In this document: positions 12,100-24,306 of the stretch, one piece after another | Position numbering within the stretch: position 1 is the stretch's first letter | Layout of the letters: every line of letters begins with the position of its first letter | From: Lumnitzera littorea | Taxonomy: Eukaryota; Streptophyta; Magnoliopsida; Myrtales; Combretaceae | Reading direction: 5' to 3' | Length of the DNA: 64,000 bases | Assembly (NCBI GenBank): GCA_024138015.1 | Contig: JAMXBB010000011.1 | Location: 31,946,047-32,010,046, forward strand | Translations under genes and position numbers: made by a program | Notes under the pieces: generated by a model | The model's database searches: none | The model's input: the letters and a program-made list of their open reading frames with translations, nothing else | What the model was told of the DNA's origin: nothing

Positions 12100-13250
12100 G
12101 TGCGTGCGTGATACGAGGCAAGCGCACCTATCAATTTTAATATAGTCGGATATGAGTCCGAGTCGATCCCTCAGAGATTTTGAGTACTAATATTAACTTT
12201 AGCTTTATTATCTAACCGGAAAATTATGTCGAGTTGAATGAATTAAAAATACTGAAATTAATAAACTAAACTAATTATGAGACTTAACTAAGCAATTTAG
12301 AAAGCAATAAAACTACAAACGACTTCAAGTATGCAATAATGTATTTAGGAATTATTTCCCCTGGTGTTTAACATGTAACCTTTTTAAAATGTATTCAATT
12401 TAGTTTCTATGATTCTTGACCGGAGGGATTCACAATTAAAGCTAATATCTTTCTCAAGCATATTAACCCTAATTCTAAATTATTTACCGGAATCTCTTCA
12501 CTTAGTAATATAACTTAGAATTGCATTAATGTTTAATGAATTCCCACACAAACAATCAACTTTCCGGAAGAATCATGTATCTTATCTCTAAGTATACATA
12601 TAATTCTCTTCAATTATGTTAAGATCTAATTACACATGCAATTTCTCAATCAACATGCATAATATCATATATTGATACTCTAGAATTATCAATCCATATC
12701 TAAACGACATAATTGAATCAAGAAAAGATAAAAACTTTCTTGAAATTATAATTCAATCCAAGGGTTACGTGAAACCCTAGGTTCCATAATCCTAAATACT
12801 TGAATTCTAAGCTATCATAATGAATCTAACAACGAGTTTCATCAAAAATGTAAAATAAAACATGAAAACCCCTCTTGATTTGATGAACAATCTCTAATCT
12901 TGAAATCAATGTCGTTATCGCTTCTTGATCGATGTTCTCCTCAAGTCTCTTCTCTTCTCTTGTTTTTTTCGTTTCTGTAATGTCTCTCCTCCTTTTGAAC
13001 CCTAAGATCCCCTTATATATGTGTATTACACGGATTTTATTTTCGTCACCAGACACGGCCTGGGACATGACCGTGTCCTCAGGTCGTGTAACTTTCTGCA
13101 CAAAGACAAAATTTCTACACAACTTCAAAATTTCATAACTTCTTCGTTTGAACTCGGAATTGAGTGAAACTTGATTCCTTTTCTTCGTTTTCGAGCCTAG
13201 AACGCGTTTAAACCCTGAAATCAACATTTTACTCAATTAAGTATCATTTT
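12100..13250 (-). repeat. Probable nested repeat of unknown class
   Basis: The texture changes here: GAGGCAAGCGCACCTATC near 12116, then a CGAGTCGATCCCTCAGAG segment, and near 13050 a CACGGCCTGGGACATGACCG segment. I associate both types of segment with high-copy non-autonomous plant repeats. A minus-strand frame of 136 codons (12826-13236) lies in it; it is basic, has no recognised domain, and is probably not a gene. I found no clear terminal repeats or target duplication. Confidence 0.35.
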
Positions 13251-13403
13251 CTTTAAAGAAAACAAAAAATGTACGAGAAATGCTATAAAATCACCATATG
13301 AAATATGTTTAAAATCAGAATTATCAGTGAGCTAAGTAGTGACCGAGCTATTTAAAGTAAACGGTTGATGCTCAAAATACTTAACCTCTGTCCAAGAATG
13401 TTG

Positions 13404-13417
13404 GTTAAGGGAGAAAA
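13404..13417 (+). promoter_or_regulatory. Polypurine tract of the Tat/Ogre-like element
   Basis: The purine-rich sequence ending AAGGGAGAAAA directly abuts the TG that opens the 3' LTR at 13418, as required of the plus-strand primer in retrotransposon replication. Confidence 0.75.
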
Positions 13418-14067
13418 TGTAGAGGGCTGAAAATCGTTATATTATTTATTTAAACTTAACACCTTAGGTTAGGTGATAGGGCTAAAAGAATCCGATCTAT
13501 TTTTTAGGATGATATAGAAAGATTTGATTTGGTAGGTTCAGAATAAAAATCGTTGGAGTAGTCCATCCACATCCAACCTTTTTTAGGTAAACTCATGCAC
13601 TTATGAGGAAAGCTACTAGCTTTAGGCTTATTAGTTAGCTCATTCTGAATAACCATGAATCGAGCAAGCTCCATCTCATTCGTTGATCACTTAGATGATC
13701 TGATAAATGTCATCATGCCCAAAAGCCTATAAATACCCAGCATTTCTTCATCATTGGGAACTCTTGGAGAAATCGAAAAAACGGGGTTCCACTATGAAAA
13801 CTCTATTCTCTAAGATCAAATAGCGTTCAGGCAAAAAATTATTCTAGTTTGCTCAAACTATAAGGTGAATGCTTGAAGTCCTCTAAGGCTGCTTTGTTTG
13901 TCAATTGTGCATTTCAAACTTTGAGATTATCTATTCTTTCTTCCTACTTTATTCTCACCTAATCATCATTTCAAGTAATAGTCTCGCTTCACTTTTTTAG
14001 AGCCACATATAGTATATTACTCACACAACACGTACGTGACCACTCCAATCGAACCCTTATATTTACA
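13418..14067 (+). repeat. 3' LTR of the Tat/Ogre-like element
   Basis: It begins TGTAGAGGGCTG and ends TATTTACA, and pairs with 5201-5849. It is followed directly by CATGG, the target-site duplication. Confidence 0.92.
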
Positions 14068-14879
14068 CATGGTATCCTATCCTACTTGGAAACATGTTCT
14101 TTAAAACTTAAATGGTACATGCTCTATGATATATTTACTCAACTTATACTAATAATTAAATAATATTAATAAATAAAAGAATTAATACTTGTTTTTTTTA
14201 GTCATAAATAAAATAGAAACAAAAACCCAACTTATAATAAACCACTATGTGCTCCTTGGATCTATTATCTAGTTCACTTCTCTTCTTCTGTAAAGATCTT
14301 TTTCTTCTTTTACTATTTCTTTTTCTTTTTTTTTTCTATACTTCTTCTTTTACTAACTCTAATCTAGGAAAATTTAAAAAGTATTTCAATTCTTAATTTA
14401 TTATTCAATTTATTATATTGAAATTACTCACTCATGATTTTTTTAGTTCACATATAACAATCTTATGGTTTGACAAAAAAATTATTCTGTGATTTGAAAA
14501 TAAAAAGCAAAAGAAATTTCAATATGATCCAATCAAAAGTTTAAACATTTTCAACAATAGAAATATTTTTTATTTTACCTGCTAAAGTTTTATATTTTCT
14601 TAATTTAAATATTTAGTAGTTTATACAAAATATTACTTACAGTCTGACAATAGTATAGTTATTATTTAATATTAATTATACATCTAACAAAAAAATTTAA
14701 AAGAAGATAAAAGAAAAAGAAAATATAAGTTCCATAACATACTCTGTACCTTATAGAATTTATAGGGTACAAAGTGATTCCAAAGTACCATAAGATAAAT
14801 TTTAGGTATAAAAACTTAGAACCTATACATATAGATTTGAGTACAGATAGAGTTTTATACCTATTCTATATTCACTCAT

Positions 14880-15524
14880 CGCTAACTTTAACCCATAGTT
14901 ACTTTAAAAATTACTTATATTACCACATTAAATTATCAAGCAACTCTCATTTTTAACTAACTTAGTATTTTATACTTTATCCATAATTTCTTCATCAAAA
15001 TTTTTTCACACTTTATTAAGTTTTGTAGGACCCATACTATCATTATTTTTTAACCACTACATACCTTGTAGAAATAATTTTAGTGTAAATAAATATTATA
15101 TTTGAATATTGTAATAATTTTGTTAATGTAATACGTTGGAATCAAATGCAGGAAACTTTTGATCTCTTTCAAATGTAAACCATCAAACCTTGGAAAAAAA
15201 AAAAAAAAGTAACCTAACTAACTTTACCTGTCGGAGAGCTTTGTTGTAGCGAAGACATGCCACATCATTTACCTTCAACGCTGTTGCAACTCCAGTCCTC
15301 TCCCGTAACTTGCTCTCGATGGCCACACCCAGCAACCCGCGTTAAAGTTTGTTTAAAATCAAGATTCATAATAACTTTAAAAGTTATTTACATCGTTACA
15401 TCAATTTATTAAATAAATTTTATTATTAAATAACTCTACACTTTATTTGTAATTTTTTCATTAAAGTTTCTTTACATCTTTTCAAGTTTTGTGGTCCCAT
15501 ACCTTATCGTTATTTTTACTTTGA
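14880..15524 (+). repeat. Diverged direct repeat pair (about 170 bp each)
   Basis: The segments at about 14880-15056 and 15366-15524 align in order: a TACTTTAAAAATTACTTA-like block, a CTTTATCCATAATTTCTTCAT-like block and an AAGTTTTGTAGGACCCATAC-like block ending in TATTTTT. They are clearly related but diverged. They may be two copies of the same small element or one side of an old tandem duplication. Confidence 0.5.
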
Positions 15525-16355
15525 GTTGGTTGGATATCGGAAAATAAAATAAAACTATTTTCTTATTGCTAGTCAGAGTAACGTGGGAAGCCGAAGCAAC
15601 GCCAGCTAGACTCAATTTATCGTGACTTTGAGTTGGACAACGTGCGTGGAAACGAGCACCGTGGATGGTAGCCTTTGATTAGAACAATTGCATAATATAG
15701 TACAAGTAAAATATAACAGTATAATAATCTTATATAATGTATAGTATATATAATATCATATATAAATTTTTATGATTGAAAAATAAAAGAAAATTTATTC
15801 ATATAATAAATTATAAGAAAGTTTGGTATTGTAATGTGAAAACTTAGTGAAGCATTATTTTCGAAATTTTAAAAATATATTTATTTTATAATGTAAAATA
15901 AATTTTTATATAATCAAATATATGTTCTATCTAAATTCTTAAACTCTTTTGTCTAATAATTTTGATTAATGTATAAATCAAATAATAGATTAAAGAATTT
16001 ATTAGATACTTTATTATAGAATTATAACAACCAATACATATTAAATCTCTATTAAATAATGTATTGAGGAGTGATTCCTCTAAATTTTCAAGAATACAAG
16101 ATCAGGCATAAATACGAAAAAAAATATATATTTATTTATTAAAAAAGTGAAAAATGGTCATTAATATTTAATATTTCCCATTAGATATAGGATAAGAGTA
16201 AAGAAAGTTCTGATCGTGGCCGGGGGAAAGGAAAGGATGATAAAAGCGACAAGACATGAGCAGGAAGATGTCTCATGGTTTCATGGATAGTTGATTTGAC
16301 CGTCAATTTGACTCTTTGACTGGTACTTTTTCAATGACAAACAAATATCTGATCA

Positions 16356-16390
<35 letters not shown>
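16356..16390. repeat. (TA)n(GA)n compound microsatellite
   Basis: About six TA units followed by eleven GA units, ending at 16390. Confidence 0.95.
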
Positions 16391-16391
<1 letters not shown>

Positions 16392-16995
16392 TTATTAGTT
16401 CAGACAAGTGGACCGTGGATATATTTTGCTCCCTGGGGAAGGGATTACGCTGCAACTTTCCGGTACAACATGTACCATGTTTTGGATGCATATGGTGTCC
16501 TTTCCTTTAAATAAAAATCTTCTGTATGTTTGACTTGATTTTGTCGACTTCGGCCGGGCAATCCATTTTTCCTTTTATAATAATATATTATAGTTTTCTC
16601 AATTAGATTATATTATTTTTCCTAGGTACATTTTTTTTACACAAACTTCACCCTTCGTTTGGTTAGTTCACGGAATATATATGTATTTTTTTCTCTTTTT
16701 TTTTTTCCTTATCTGTGTTCGTTTAGGAAAAATTCTTTTAAGTATTTTTAATATTTATTATAATCATAATTTTTAAAATTATAAAATTATTATAGAAATT
16801 TCAAGAGCTAACAAATAGCAAAGATTTTAATGGTAAATGGTGGCAAAAGACGTAATAGTATAACAAATAAAAGAAATTTGTTAACATTTTTATAGTTAGT
16901 GTAATAAACACTAACCTTTCAATAAAATAGATTATGTAGAAATCACTAAAAAAGAATAATAAAAGAATTCTAATGTATCATTTTGAAAAAAAAAA

Positions 16996-17034
16996 CATAT
17001 ATATATGTGTGTGTGTGTGTGTTTTTTTTTTTTC
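16996..17034. repeat. (AT)n(GT)n poly-T compound microsatellite
   Basis: A short AT run, then about eight GT units, then twelve T bases. Confidence 0.9.
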
Positions 17035-19333
17035 CTTCAAATTTCATTAATATTCTCAGCAATAATTAAGTGCCAAGTCAATTAATTCTACGACCTTTCA
17101 AAATTATGACAATAATGTACGATATAAAAAAAATCTGATTGCAAATGTCGAAAAGAAAAAGATACTTAAAAAATTTTCGATAAAATAATACATCGATCTT
17201 ACCAAACTCATAAAACCAGAGTAAATGTTACCGTTGCATAAATTCCAACTAGTTTACGGAAAGCCATGGTGGCTATGCTAATTAGATGTAACTATTCTCT
17301 CTCCAAACATTAATCCAAGTCTTATACGTGCATAAATATGTAGAATATTAATAAACTGCCTTGAAAGATACCCAAATCGGATCTATCTAGTTTCATGGAA
17401 AATATTTTCATCTTGAAAAATATTTATAAAAACTAATCCGAGTAGTTTTTTTTTTTTTACATTAGTTGATAGGTTTAGAGAAGTTTTTTTTTTTTTTCCT
17501 TTTAAATATAGATTACACATTCTACAAAATACTAAATATTTAAAAATATGAAATTTTTTATTTGTTTAACCATTAACAACCCTGATACCTGTTGATATTT
17601 CTCTACTTAGTTCACAACTTATATGATCACACGAAATAGAATATTACTCGTATTTCCTTCAACGAGATCGACATCTCAAGTAGCTTGAAACTCAATTAAT
17701 GCTCTCCCAAATTCGTATAGTTAATTTTACTAAATAATATATTCAAGCGTTCATGGAGAATGCAAGGATAGAAAAGACAAAAAAATTTAAATATATAATA
17801 TATTCTTCATTAGGCCATTTTTATCCATACACAAGTATCTAGATTATTTCAAATATGGTCTTTAATTAAGAAACGGTACTTGGTACAAATATCTATGCAC
17901 TTGTAATAGCCTTTTCATTACTAAATATACTGATATAAAAGTAACAATAACAAGCACCATAAAAACTTTAAAATATAATAACTTTCCTTTTAAGTACCTT
18001 ATTAATAAGGTGAAGAGGTTCTTAAAAATAGAATTGCTTAAGTTAGCACTTAAATAATTGCAAATAAAGGTGACCCCTTTTCTTTTTCGTTTTTGCCCAA
18101 AAAGGATGGCCTTAATTTAAATCCGATGATTAGTGAAAGAAGTTAAAATTTTAATAAATTGGATTGAACTGCCTAAGATACCGTGACTACATACACAGCA
18201 AAATACGAGTCCCAGTTTCCTATATGTCAAAGTCAATTGTAAAAGGTAATTAATTCTATATATATAACCGGTTCAACCCTATTTTTTTCTCACTTTCTTT
18301 CTTTCTATTTTCATTTTTCTTTTTTTTTTTTTCCTTTTTAAAGTTATCCTGCAAACATGAAACTCGAAAAGAAACTATAAAGAATGTCTTTAGGTTTTGC
18401 CTTTTTCATTTCATTTCCCTTTATGATTTGTGTTTTCCGAAATTTAAAGTCGGAGTTGACGATTGAATTGTTAACTGCGTTTATCTTTGCCCACTGAAAT
18501 TCCTTCTGACACTAATTGGGATTCCTTATTAAAAGGTACTTTCACCATGATCAAACCATTCATTGACTCTACATAATGATATTACACATGCATAATGATG
18601 CCATTAATTAAGTCGTTGTTATCTATATATTATTTCAGCTCTAGCATCTTTATGATGTCTTTTTGTATTTCCTAAACCGCACTTTCATAATATTAGTATT
18701 TCATATCATCCATTTATAATTTTACAAAAGTCATAATTCACTAGGGTTATAATTGTCAAATACCATAATTCCATCTTTTCCATTGAAAATGACATTTTGT
18801 GTAATCATATTTGTAATTAATATTAAGCTTCAATTCATATCTTTATAGATTCTCTAAGTAATTTTAATTTTAAATTATTAATTTATAGTATTATTGTTAA
18901 CAATACATTTCAATTCCCAATAATATCAATTCCCAAAAAAGTTCAAATTTCAAATCAAAATGAATTTGATTTTTTCTCATCTCTCCCATTACATTTCATC
19001 TTTCTATCATGGTTGAAACACTTTTCTTAGTCCCACAAATGTTACTTATCATATGTAACCAAAAATCAATTTTGTCTCTTTAAAAATTTTCTTAAAAGCT
19101 TCCATTTACATATCATATTTTTATTTATAGGTTCGCGATATCTCATTAAGGCATTCATGTAAATAGATGGAAATTGATAATTAATTTTGATTTATGTAAT
19201 AGCTGAATAAGGATGATGGTTTAATTTTGAATTCAAGCTACATCAAGTTATATGTTGTTTTTGCACTAAAATAACTCCAAAATTCATATGTTATTCAATC
19301 AAAATATTCCTCCTAGAAGTGTGATTTACATAT

Positions 19334-20477
19334 TATTGAACCAATAGGTTCTTGTGTGTGATTTTCATAAGAACAAAACCATACAAGTTATGCTAAATTA
19401 ATCATTAATTATGAACCTCATTACAAATCTTATAAAAGCATAGATAATTTGATAAATAACTTAGATTATCTTTATAACATTATATTTTGCATGATATTTT
19501 TATAATATAACTTAATTAGAATGAGTTTGAAATTCTTAAAAGAAGTAAAAAGGGAACACAATTGTTTGTTATATCTTAGTGTACACTATTCAATTGTTCT
19601 GGTGTGAACTATTCGGCTGGTTGTGTCAAGTGTTTTGTGATCAGTAGTCTTGGAATAGTTCAACCGGTTGTCCCTAGACCATCCGGTTGGTTGCTCCAAG
19701 TCAATTGGGTGTACTAGACCATGCCATTGGTTGCTTGAAGATTGTCCAATTGGTGATCCCATTTGAATAAACCATGTGGCTAGTCTACATAAATAAGAGC
19801 CATTACAGAGCATTAAATGCAAAAGAGAAATAGACTAATCGTTAGATTTTCTTAAGAGGCGATAAATACAAATTGTTAGGTAATTGAAGAACATGAAATA
19901 GAGTTGAAAATATGCAATTGTTCCTTTTGTTCACTTGCCTTTTATCTTGTGTACTTAATTTGCTAAATCATTTGTAAACTCTAGTATAGTGTAAAGTGAT
20001 TTATACTTACAAGAACTTTGAGAGAGTGCACTATACTTGAGATTGAGTTTATGTTATGAGTTGAGATTGTGATTTGTATTAAGAGTTATTGTGATTAAAA
20101 ATCTTGTAAAATCAAGATTGGGTGAGTTATGAGTTCTAAACGTATATAATTAAGTTTGTGTATGTATAACTCTTGGAGCTTAGATTAAGAAATTAATAAA
20201 GTGGTATAAAGTCCTTGGTCAGAGACATTATGTGTTCATGGAAAGTAAGAAGCGGTTCGAATCTACGTTAAATCTAAACTTAATTTTCTCTATCCCTATC
20301 TTTTTTATTTTTTGCACTTATTATTGTTTTATTATTATCTTAATTATACTCATTGTTGCTTTATTGTCTTGATATTGTATTCATTTAGCTACTTAAATTA
20401 AGAAATTGATATTAAAGTAAAATTTGGCTATTGAACTCAATTCACCCTCGCTCTTGAGTTTCTAGTGTAGTATTTCA
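19334..20477 (+). repeat. 5' LTR of the Sirevirus-like element
   Basis: It opens TATTGAACC, where the 3' LTR has TGTTGAACC, so the canonical TG has become TA. It ends GTAGTATTTCA. It contains several CCGGTTGG-like motifs around 19600-19740. It is 64 bp shorter than the 3' LTR because the latter carries an internal duplication. Confidence 0.92.
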
Positions 20478-20479
20478 AT

Positions 20480-20491
20480 TGATATTAGAGT
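20480..20491 (+). promoter_or_regulatory. Decayed tRNA-iMet primer binding site
   Basis: TGATATTAGAGT, two bases after the 5' LTR, matches the plant TGGTATCAGAGC primer binding site except for one G-to-A change, one C-to-T change and the last base. It lies where reverse transcription would have been primed. Confidence 0.75.
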
Positions 20492-20559
20492 AAGGTCTCT
20501 AAATTTATTGCTTAACCACATTTAGAATAAAGCTTACAACATTAAACTCGTTAGAATTC

Positions 20560-22353
20560 ATGGAAAGGCAAGCTATAAATAGACTATCGCTCTTAACCAG
20601 GAATAATTGTCCTTATTAGTAGTGTAGGATGACCATAACCTTAAAAGTATAAAATAGATTATTGTAGCAAGTAGTTAATAAAGGACCATTTAAGAGAGAA
20701 GGTAAGGAAGAAAAGAATTATACCAAAAATGATTGAAAATTACTTGATTTAAATAAAATAGTTATGAATATCTTGCATGATGCCATCAATGAACATAACT
20801 TTAATAGAGTTGTATATGCAAGACTACTAAGGAAATTTGGGAAGAGTTAAAATACACATATAAAGGAACTAACTATGTTAAGGATATAAAGATAAGCTTG
20901 CTTGCTTTGTGGTCAATTTGAAAATTTTAAGATGGATTCTAACGAAATAATTGATGAAATGCACAATAAGTTCATTAACATAATCAATCTTTTAAATGTT
21001 CTTTGTAAATGATTTACAAATTTTGAAATCAATTCCAAAATCCTTAGATCTTTATCGAAGGATTGGAAAGCCAAGAGAACCGCAATTAAGGAAACTCATA
21101 ATCTTAATACAATGTCAAAGGAGCAACTTTTTGGAACTCTTAAAACTCATGAGATGATTAAGAGGCAAGGAGAAGAGTCTAAAAAGAAAACAATTACTTT
21201 AAAGGCAACCAAAGAGAGCTCAGGTAGCGATAAAAGTGAAGATGATGATGATGTGGCTACAATCACAAGAAATTTCAAAAAATTCATGAAGCTCAATAAG
21301 AAATTAGCAAAAGACAAGGATGAAAACATATCTCGATCAAGAAAGGAGAAAAATAAAGTAATCAAGTATTATAATTGCTAAAAATCGGGTCACGTTCAAT
21401 AATATTGCTCGAATCTTAATAAAACTAAGAAAGAAGTAAGGAAAAAAGCTATGATAGCAACTTAGAGTGATAGCGATTCAAGTGACTCGGAAGGAGAAAT
21501 TTGCTTTATGGCAATGGACAATAAAGCATACTATAATTTAAATGACTCTTCATTTGATGATCTCAAAAATATGTATAATGAGTTGCTTAAGGAATTTATT
21601 AAGGTTCAAAAGAAAAATAAGATAATAAAACAAATGATGGTTGAAATAGAAAGTGAATTTAATGTGTTTAGAAATGAATACAATAAAGTGAATGATGCTA
21701 AAGAAAGTATAGAGGAGGACAATGAATACTTAAGATTAGAAGTTGATAAATTAAATAGAAATAATAAAGAATTAAATCTAAAGAACGAGAATTTAACTAT
21801 GGAAAATGATCGATTAAAAGAGAAATGTAATTCTCTTAAAACAAAAGTTGAAAGTATGAAAAGTGAAGATACTATAATTGATAGGCTATGAGAGCTTCAA
21901 ATTGAAAATGCTAGCTTGAAGTTTAGCTTAGATGATTCAAGACAAACTATAGCTAAGTTCGTAAATAGAGAAAAGAATTTGGATATGCTCTTTAGCTCTC
22001 AAAGGCAAGGATTGAACAAAACTGGAATTGACGATAGTGGGGAATAGATTTACAAGTCTTACAAAAGTTACTTTATAAAAGCAACAATTAAGACTTATAA
22101 ATATGCATATACAATACGTTGCGATACCAATTTGAATCATAAAGGCAAGATGGTTTGGGTTCTAAAAGGATAAGGATATATTATTACTACTAACCACAAA
22201 GGATCCAAACTCTTATAGGTATCAAAGAAGCAATTACACATTTTTGTAAAAACTTTAAGTAAGAGCAACTCAAGAAACTCAAATGAAGAATACTCAAAGA
22301 AAATTCGAAATGCCTCCAATATGGTATTTGATTTAAGAAACTCATTCAAGTAG
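20560..22353 (+). pseudogene. Decayed copia (Sirevirus-type) gag
   Basis: This was a copia gag. From ATG at 20560 the frame gives the N-terminal gag pattern, broken early by TAG TAG where Trp-Trp is expected and by a frameshift near 20920-21010. The clean frames are 21112-21381 (89 codons), ending at a degenerate CCHC knuckle (YYNC, then a stop, then KSGHVQ), and 21508-21891 (127 codons), a long Asn/Lys/Glu coiled coil. A later LFSSQRQGLNKTGIDD-like segment matches the end of Sirevirus gag. No catalytic domain follows. Family assignment is from pattern; loss of function is seen directly. Confidence 0.8.
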
Positions 22354-22365
22354 TCTCTATAGAAT

Positions 22366-23300
22366 AACTAACATATTTTGTGTATACTTGAAATTCTCTA
22401 TGCTTATTAGGCTTTTATGTCCACATTTTTGCCATATCTTGGTCTTCATGTCAAACATGTGTTTACGCGTGTTTAAATGTTTTAATATCTCACACTTAAA
22501 TGGTTGATTTAATATATTTATAAAACTATATAAATTTGACCTCTCTTCAACTACATTTGAGCTTTCATGAGCATTTGATAACTCACCTAGTGTTTTTGTA
22601 ATTAATTGCTTTCCAAGTCATGCTAGTACTCTCATCATGTTATAATATGCATTTAAATCTTGCTTGAAATGGATAATTATAAATATCATACATTTTGTGT
22701 ACATTTGAAGTTATTCATATATGTTTAGGATCATATGCACACAATTTTTCCATACCTTGATTTTCGTGCTCAAATCCAATTCCTACATGTTTAATTTTGT
22801 CCATAGATTGTGATTGAATGATTGATTTGGCTTATATTTATTTTTGTGTGAATTTGACTCCCTTAGACTCAAATTAGGTTCTTATTGATGTTTGGGAAGT
22901 TGCATAATCATTTTGCTCATTTGCATGCTATATGTCTTAATCATACTATCTTTGTGCCTATAGACACTATTGAAACTTGGTTAAAGTACGTGTGCATTTT
23001 TGTTATTAAACCCATTTTATGCTCTAAGTAGTTGATTTTGACGATCTCAAGTAGTGATTTTTTTTATAAAATGTCTTTCCCTTCAAATCAAATGGCTTAT
23101 AACATAATATTAGGTCTTAGGAACATGCTCACATAGGCTTCTTGCATAAATTTTATCATTTGATATGTTTTGTACACAATTGAATTCATACTTACTTATT
23201 GAAGTTCTCCTATGCACATCTTTCTCATTTGATGATTTCTAAGTTGAACGAAGGCCTTTAGATGCATATTTTAACTTATAAGTTGTGTTTAAATGATTAA
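22366..23300 (+). repeat. Imperfect tandem repeats, period about 315 bp
   Basis: The block starting near 22370 (CATATTTTGTGTATACTTG, then a CATATCTTGGTCTTCATG block, then AAATTTGACC) recurs near 22686 (CATTTTGTGTACATTTG, then CATACCTTGATTTTCGTG, then GAATTTGACTCC). A partial third copy begins near 23165. The region has no frame and occupies the place where pol would lie. Confidence 0.6.
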
Positions 23301-24290
23301 ATTTACTTCATTGTGAGTTGATGTGTTTTTGGCACTCTTAAACCTCCAAAAACTAAGCTAAAGCTAGATATTTAGAACATCATATTTTAATCTAGCCTAA
23401 AATGCAAGTTATAGTTGTCAAACATGCTTAATCTAAGCTTATATTAATTTGTTGGGATAAGATTTGTTCAACTGCTGTGAAGGGTCCACGAGCTAAGTGG
23501 AAATTTCAAGTGACTAGTGCAATCTGTACACAACCATGTGGGCAATTCAATCATATTGTCCAAACGGTTGCTGTAGAATTGGCACTACCAATATGTTCTA
23601 TGTTTTTATATGGACTTGAACTCCAATCATCTTTTATTCTGCTATATTGCTTGTACATGTTGTTTATTGGTCCTTAAGATCATCTTTAGTTATCTCTCTT
23701 TAATTATGTATTGACTCAAGATTCTGGCCTACTAGCCTTCTGTTAGTATACTTATCTTTGTTTATGTTATCTCTTATGAACATTAGCTGCTCTGATGTAT
23801 GGAATATCTTGTTATAATAAGAAATCAACTACTCTCTTACAAATGATTGTATATTGTATTACTTGTTTATATTGGCTATTGAATTATGTTCTTTTAAAGG
23901 TAGCATACCTTAAGGTTGAAGTCGAAGCTATGCAAAAATTTTGACTTGTTTTTTATCTTCCTCTTCACCGCCTGGAATCTCATCTTTTTTATAAGGCCAA
24001 AGGGAGAGAAGAATTGAAGTCACGTAACTATTTTTGTCTAGGTTTAGTGAAGGTGAGATCATAAAATTAAAGAGATTAGTTAGTTAATAAAGTGTCAAAT
24101 TAAAACACGAAGTTAAATTAGCTATCCTCTAAAATGAAGTTTAAATACTTTCAACTTGCTCTTATATTGACTCTCCCATAAACATTCTTAGAGGAAATCT
24201 TTTATAACTGGTGCTTCATTAAAAGGGAGTGTTAATTTGAGAGGGAGTATTATATTTAGAGGGAGTTTGTTTTGCAAAGTTTTGTCCTTA
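23301..24290. other. Non-coding 3' interior of the Sirevirus-like element
   Basis: A 66-codon frame at 23477-23677 (MKGPRAKWKFQVTS...) is better composed than its surroundings and could be a remnant of the extra ORF some Sireviruses carry after pol, but I recognise no domain. The end, 24205-24290, has repeated GAGGGAGT runs resembling the multiple polypurine tracts of Sireviruses. Confidence 0.4.
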
Positions 24291-24306
24291 TCAAAAAGGG
24301 GGAGAT
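24291..24306 (+). promoter_or_regulatory. Polypurine tract of the Sirevirus-like element
   Basis: AAAAAGGGGGAGAT directly before the TG of the 3' LTR at 24307. Confidence 0.8.

Larger units (their letters stand above)
5201..14067 (+). mobile_element. Non-autonomous Ty3/gypsy-derived LTR element, Tat/Ogre-like
   Basis: A complete element of about 8.9 kb. Its two LTRs, 5201-5849 and 13418-14067, are nearly equal in length (649 and 650 bp) and align along their whole length. A perfect 5-bp duplication CATGG flanks it (5196-5200 and 14068-14072). The interior has a primer-binding-site-like sequence, a decayed gag, a minisatellite, a decayed antisense frame and a polypurine tract. I found no protease, reverse transcriptase, RNase H or integrase. 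The PBS, the gag zinc-finger style and the antisense frame all suggest a Tat/Ogre-type parent. That lineage call is inference from family features; the boundaries are read directly. Confidence 0.9.
14073..19333. other. AT-rich intergenic stretch
   Basis: No supported gene. It contains a diverged direct-repeat pair, two compound microsatellites and long poly-T tracts (17447-17458, 17485-17497). The short stretch at 15220-15350 is noticeably less AT-rich but has no reading frame I can support. Frames at 14774-14956 and 16303-16491 are low-complexity or repeat-derived. Confidence 0.5.

Noticed and set aside
12826..13236. 136-codon minus-strand frame as a gene
   Set aside because: It lies in a repeat-like segment inside an LTR element; basic composition and no recognised motif. 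Kept only as part of the repeat entry.
16303..16491. 62-codon minus-strand frame
   Set aside because: It reads through the TA/GA microsatellite and gives a Ser-Leu-Tyr-Ile repeat.
20240..20270. tRNA-like TTCGAATC sequence
   Set aside because: No acceptor, anticodon or D-arm pairing can be placed around it; it lies in the LTR of the Sirevirus-like element.
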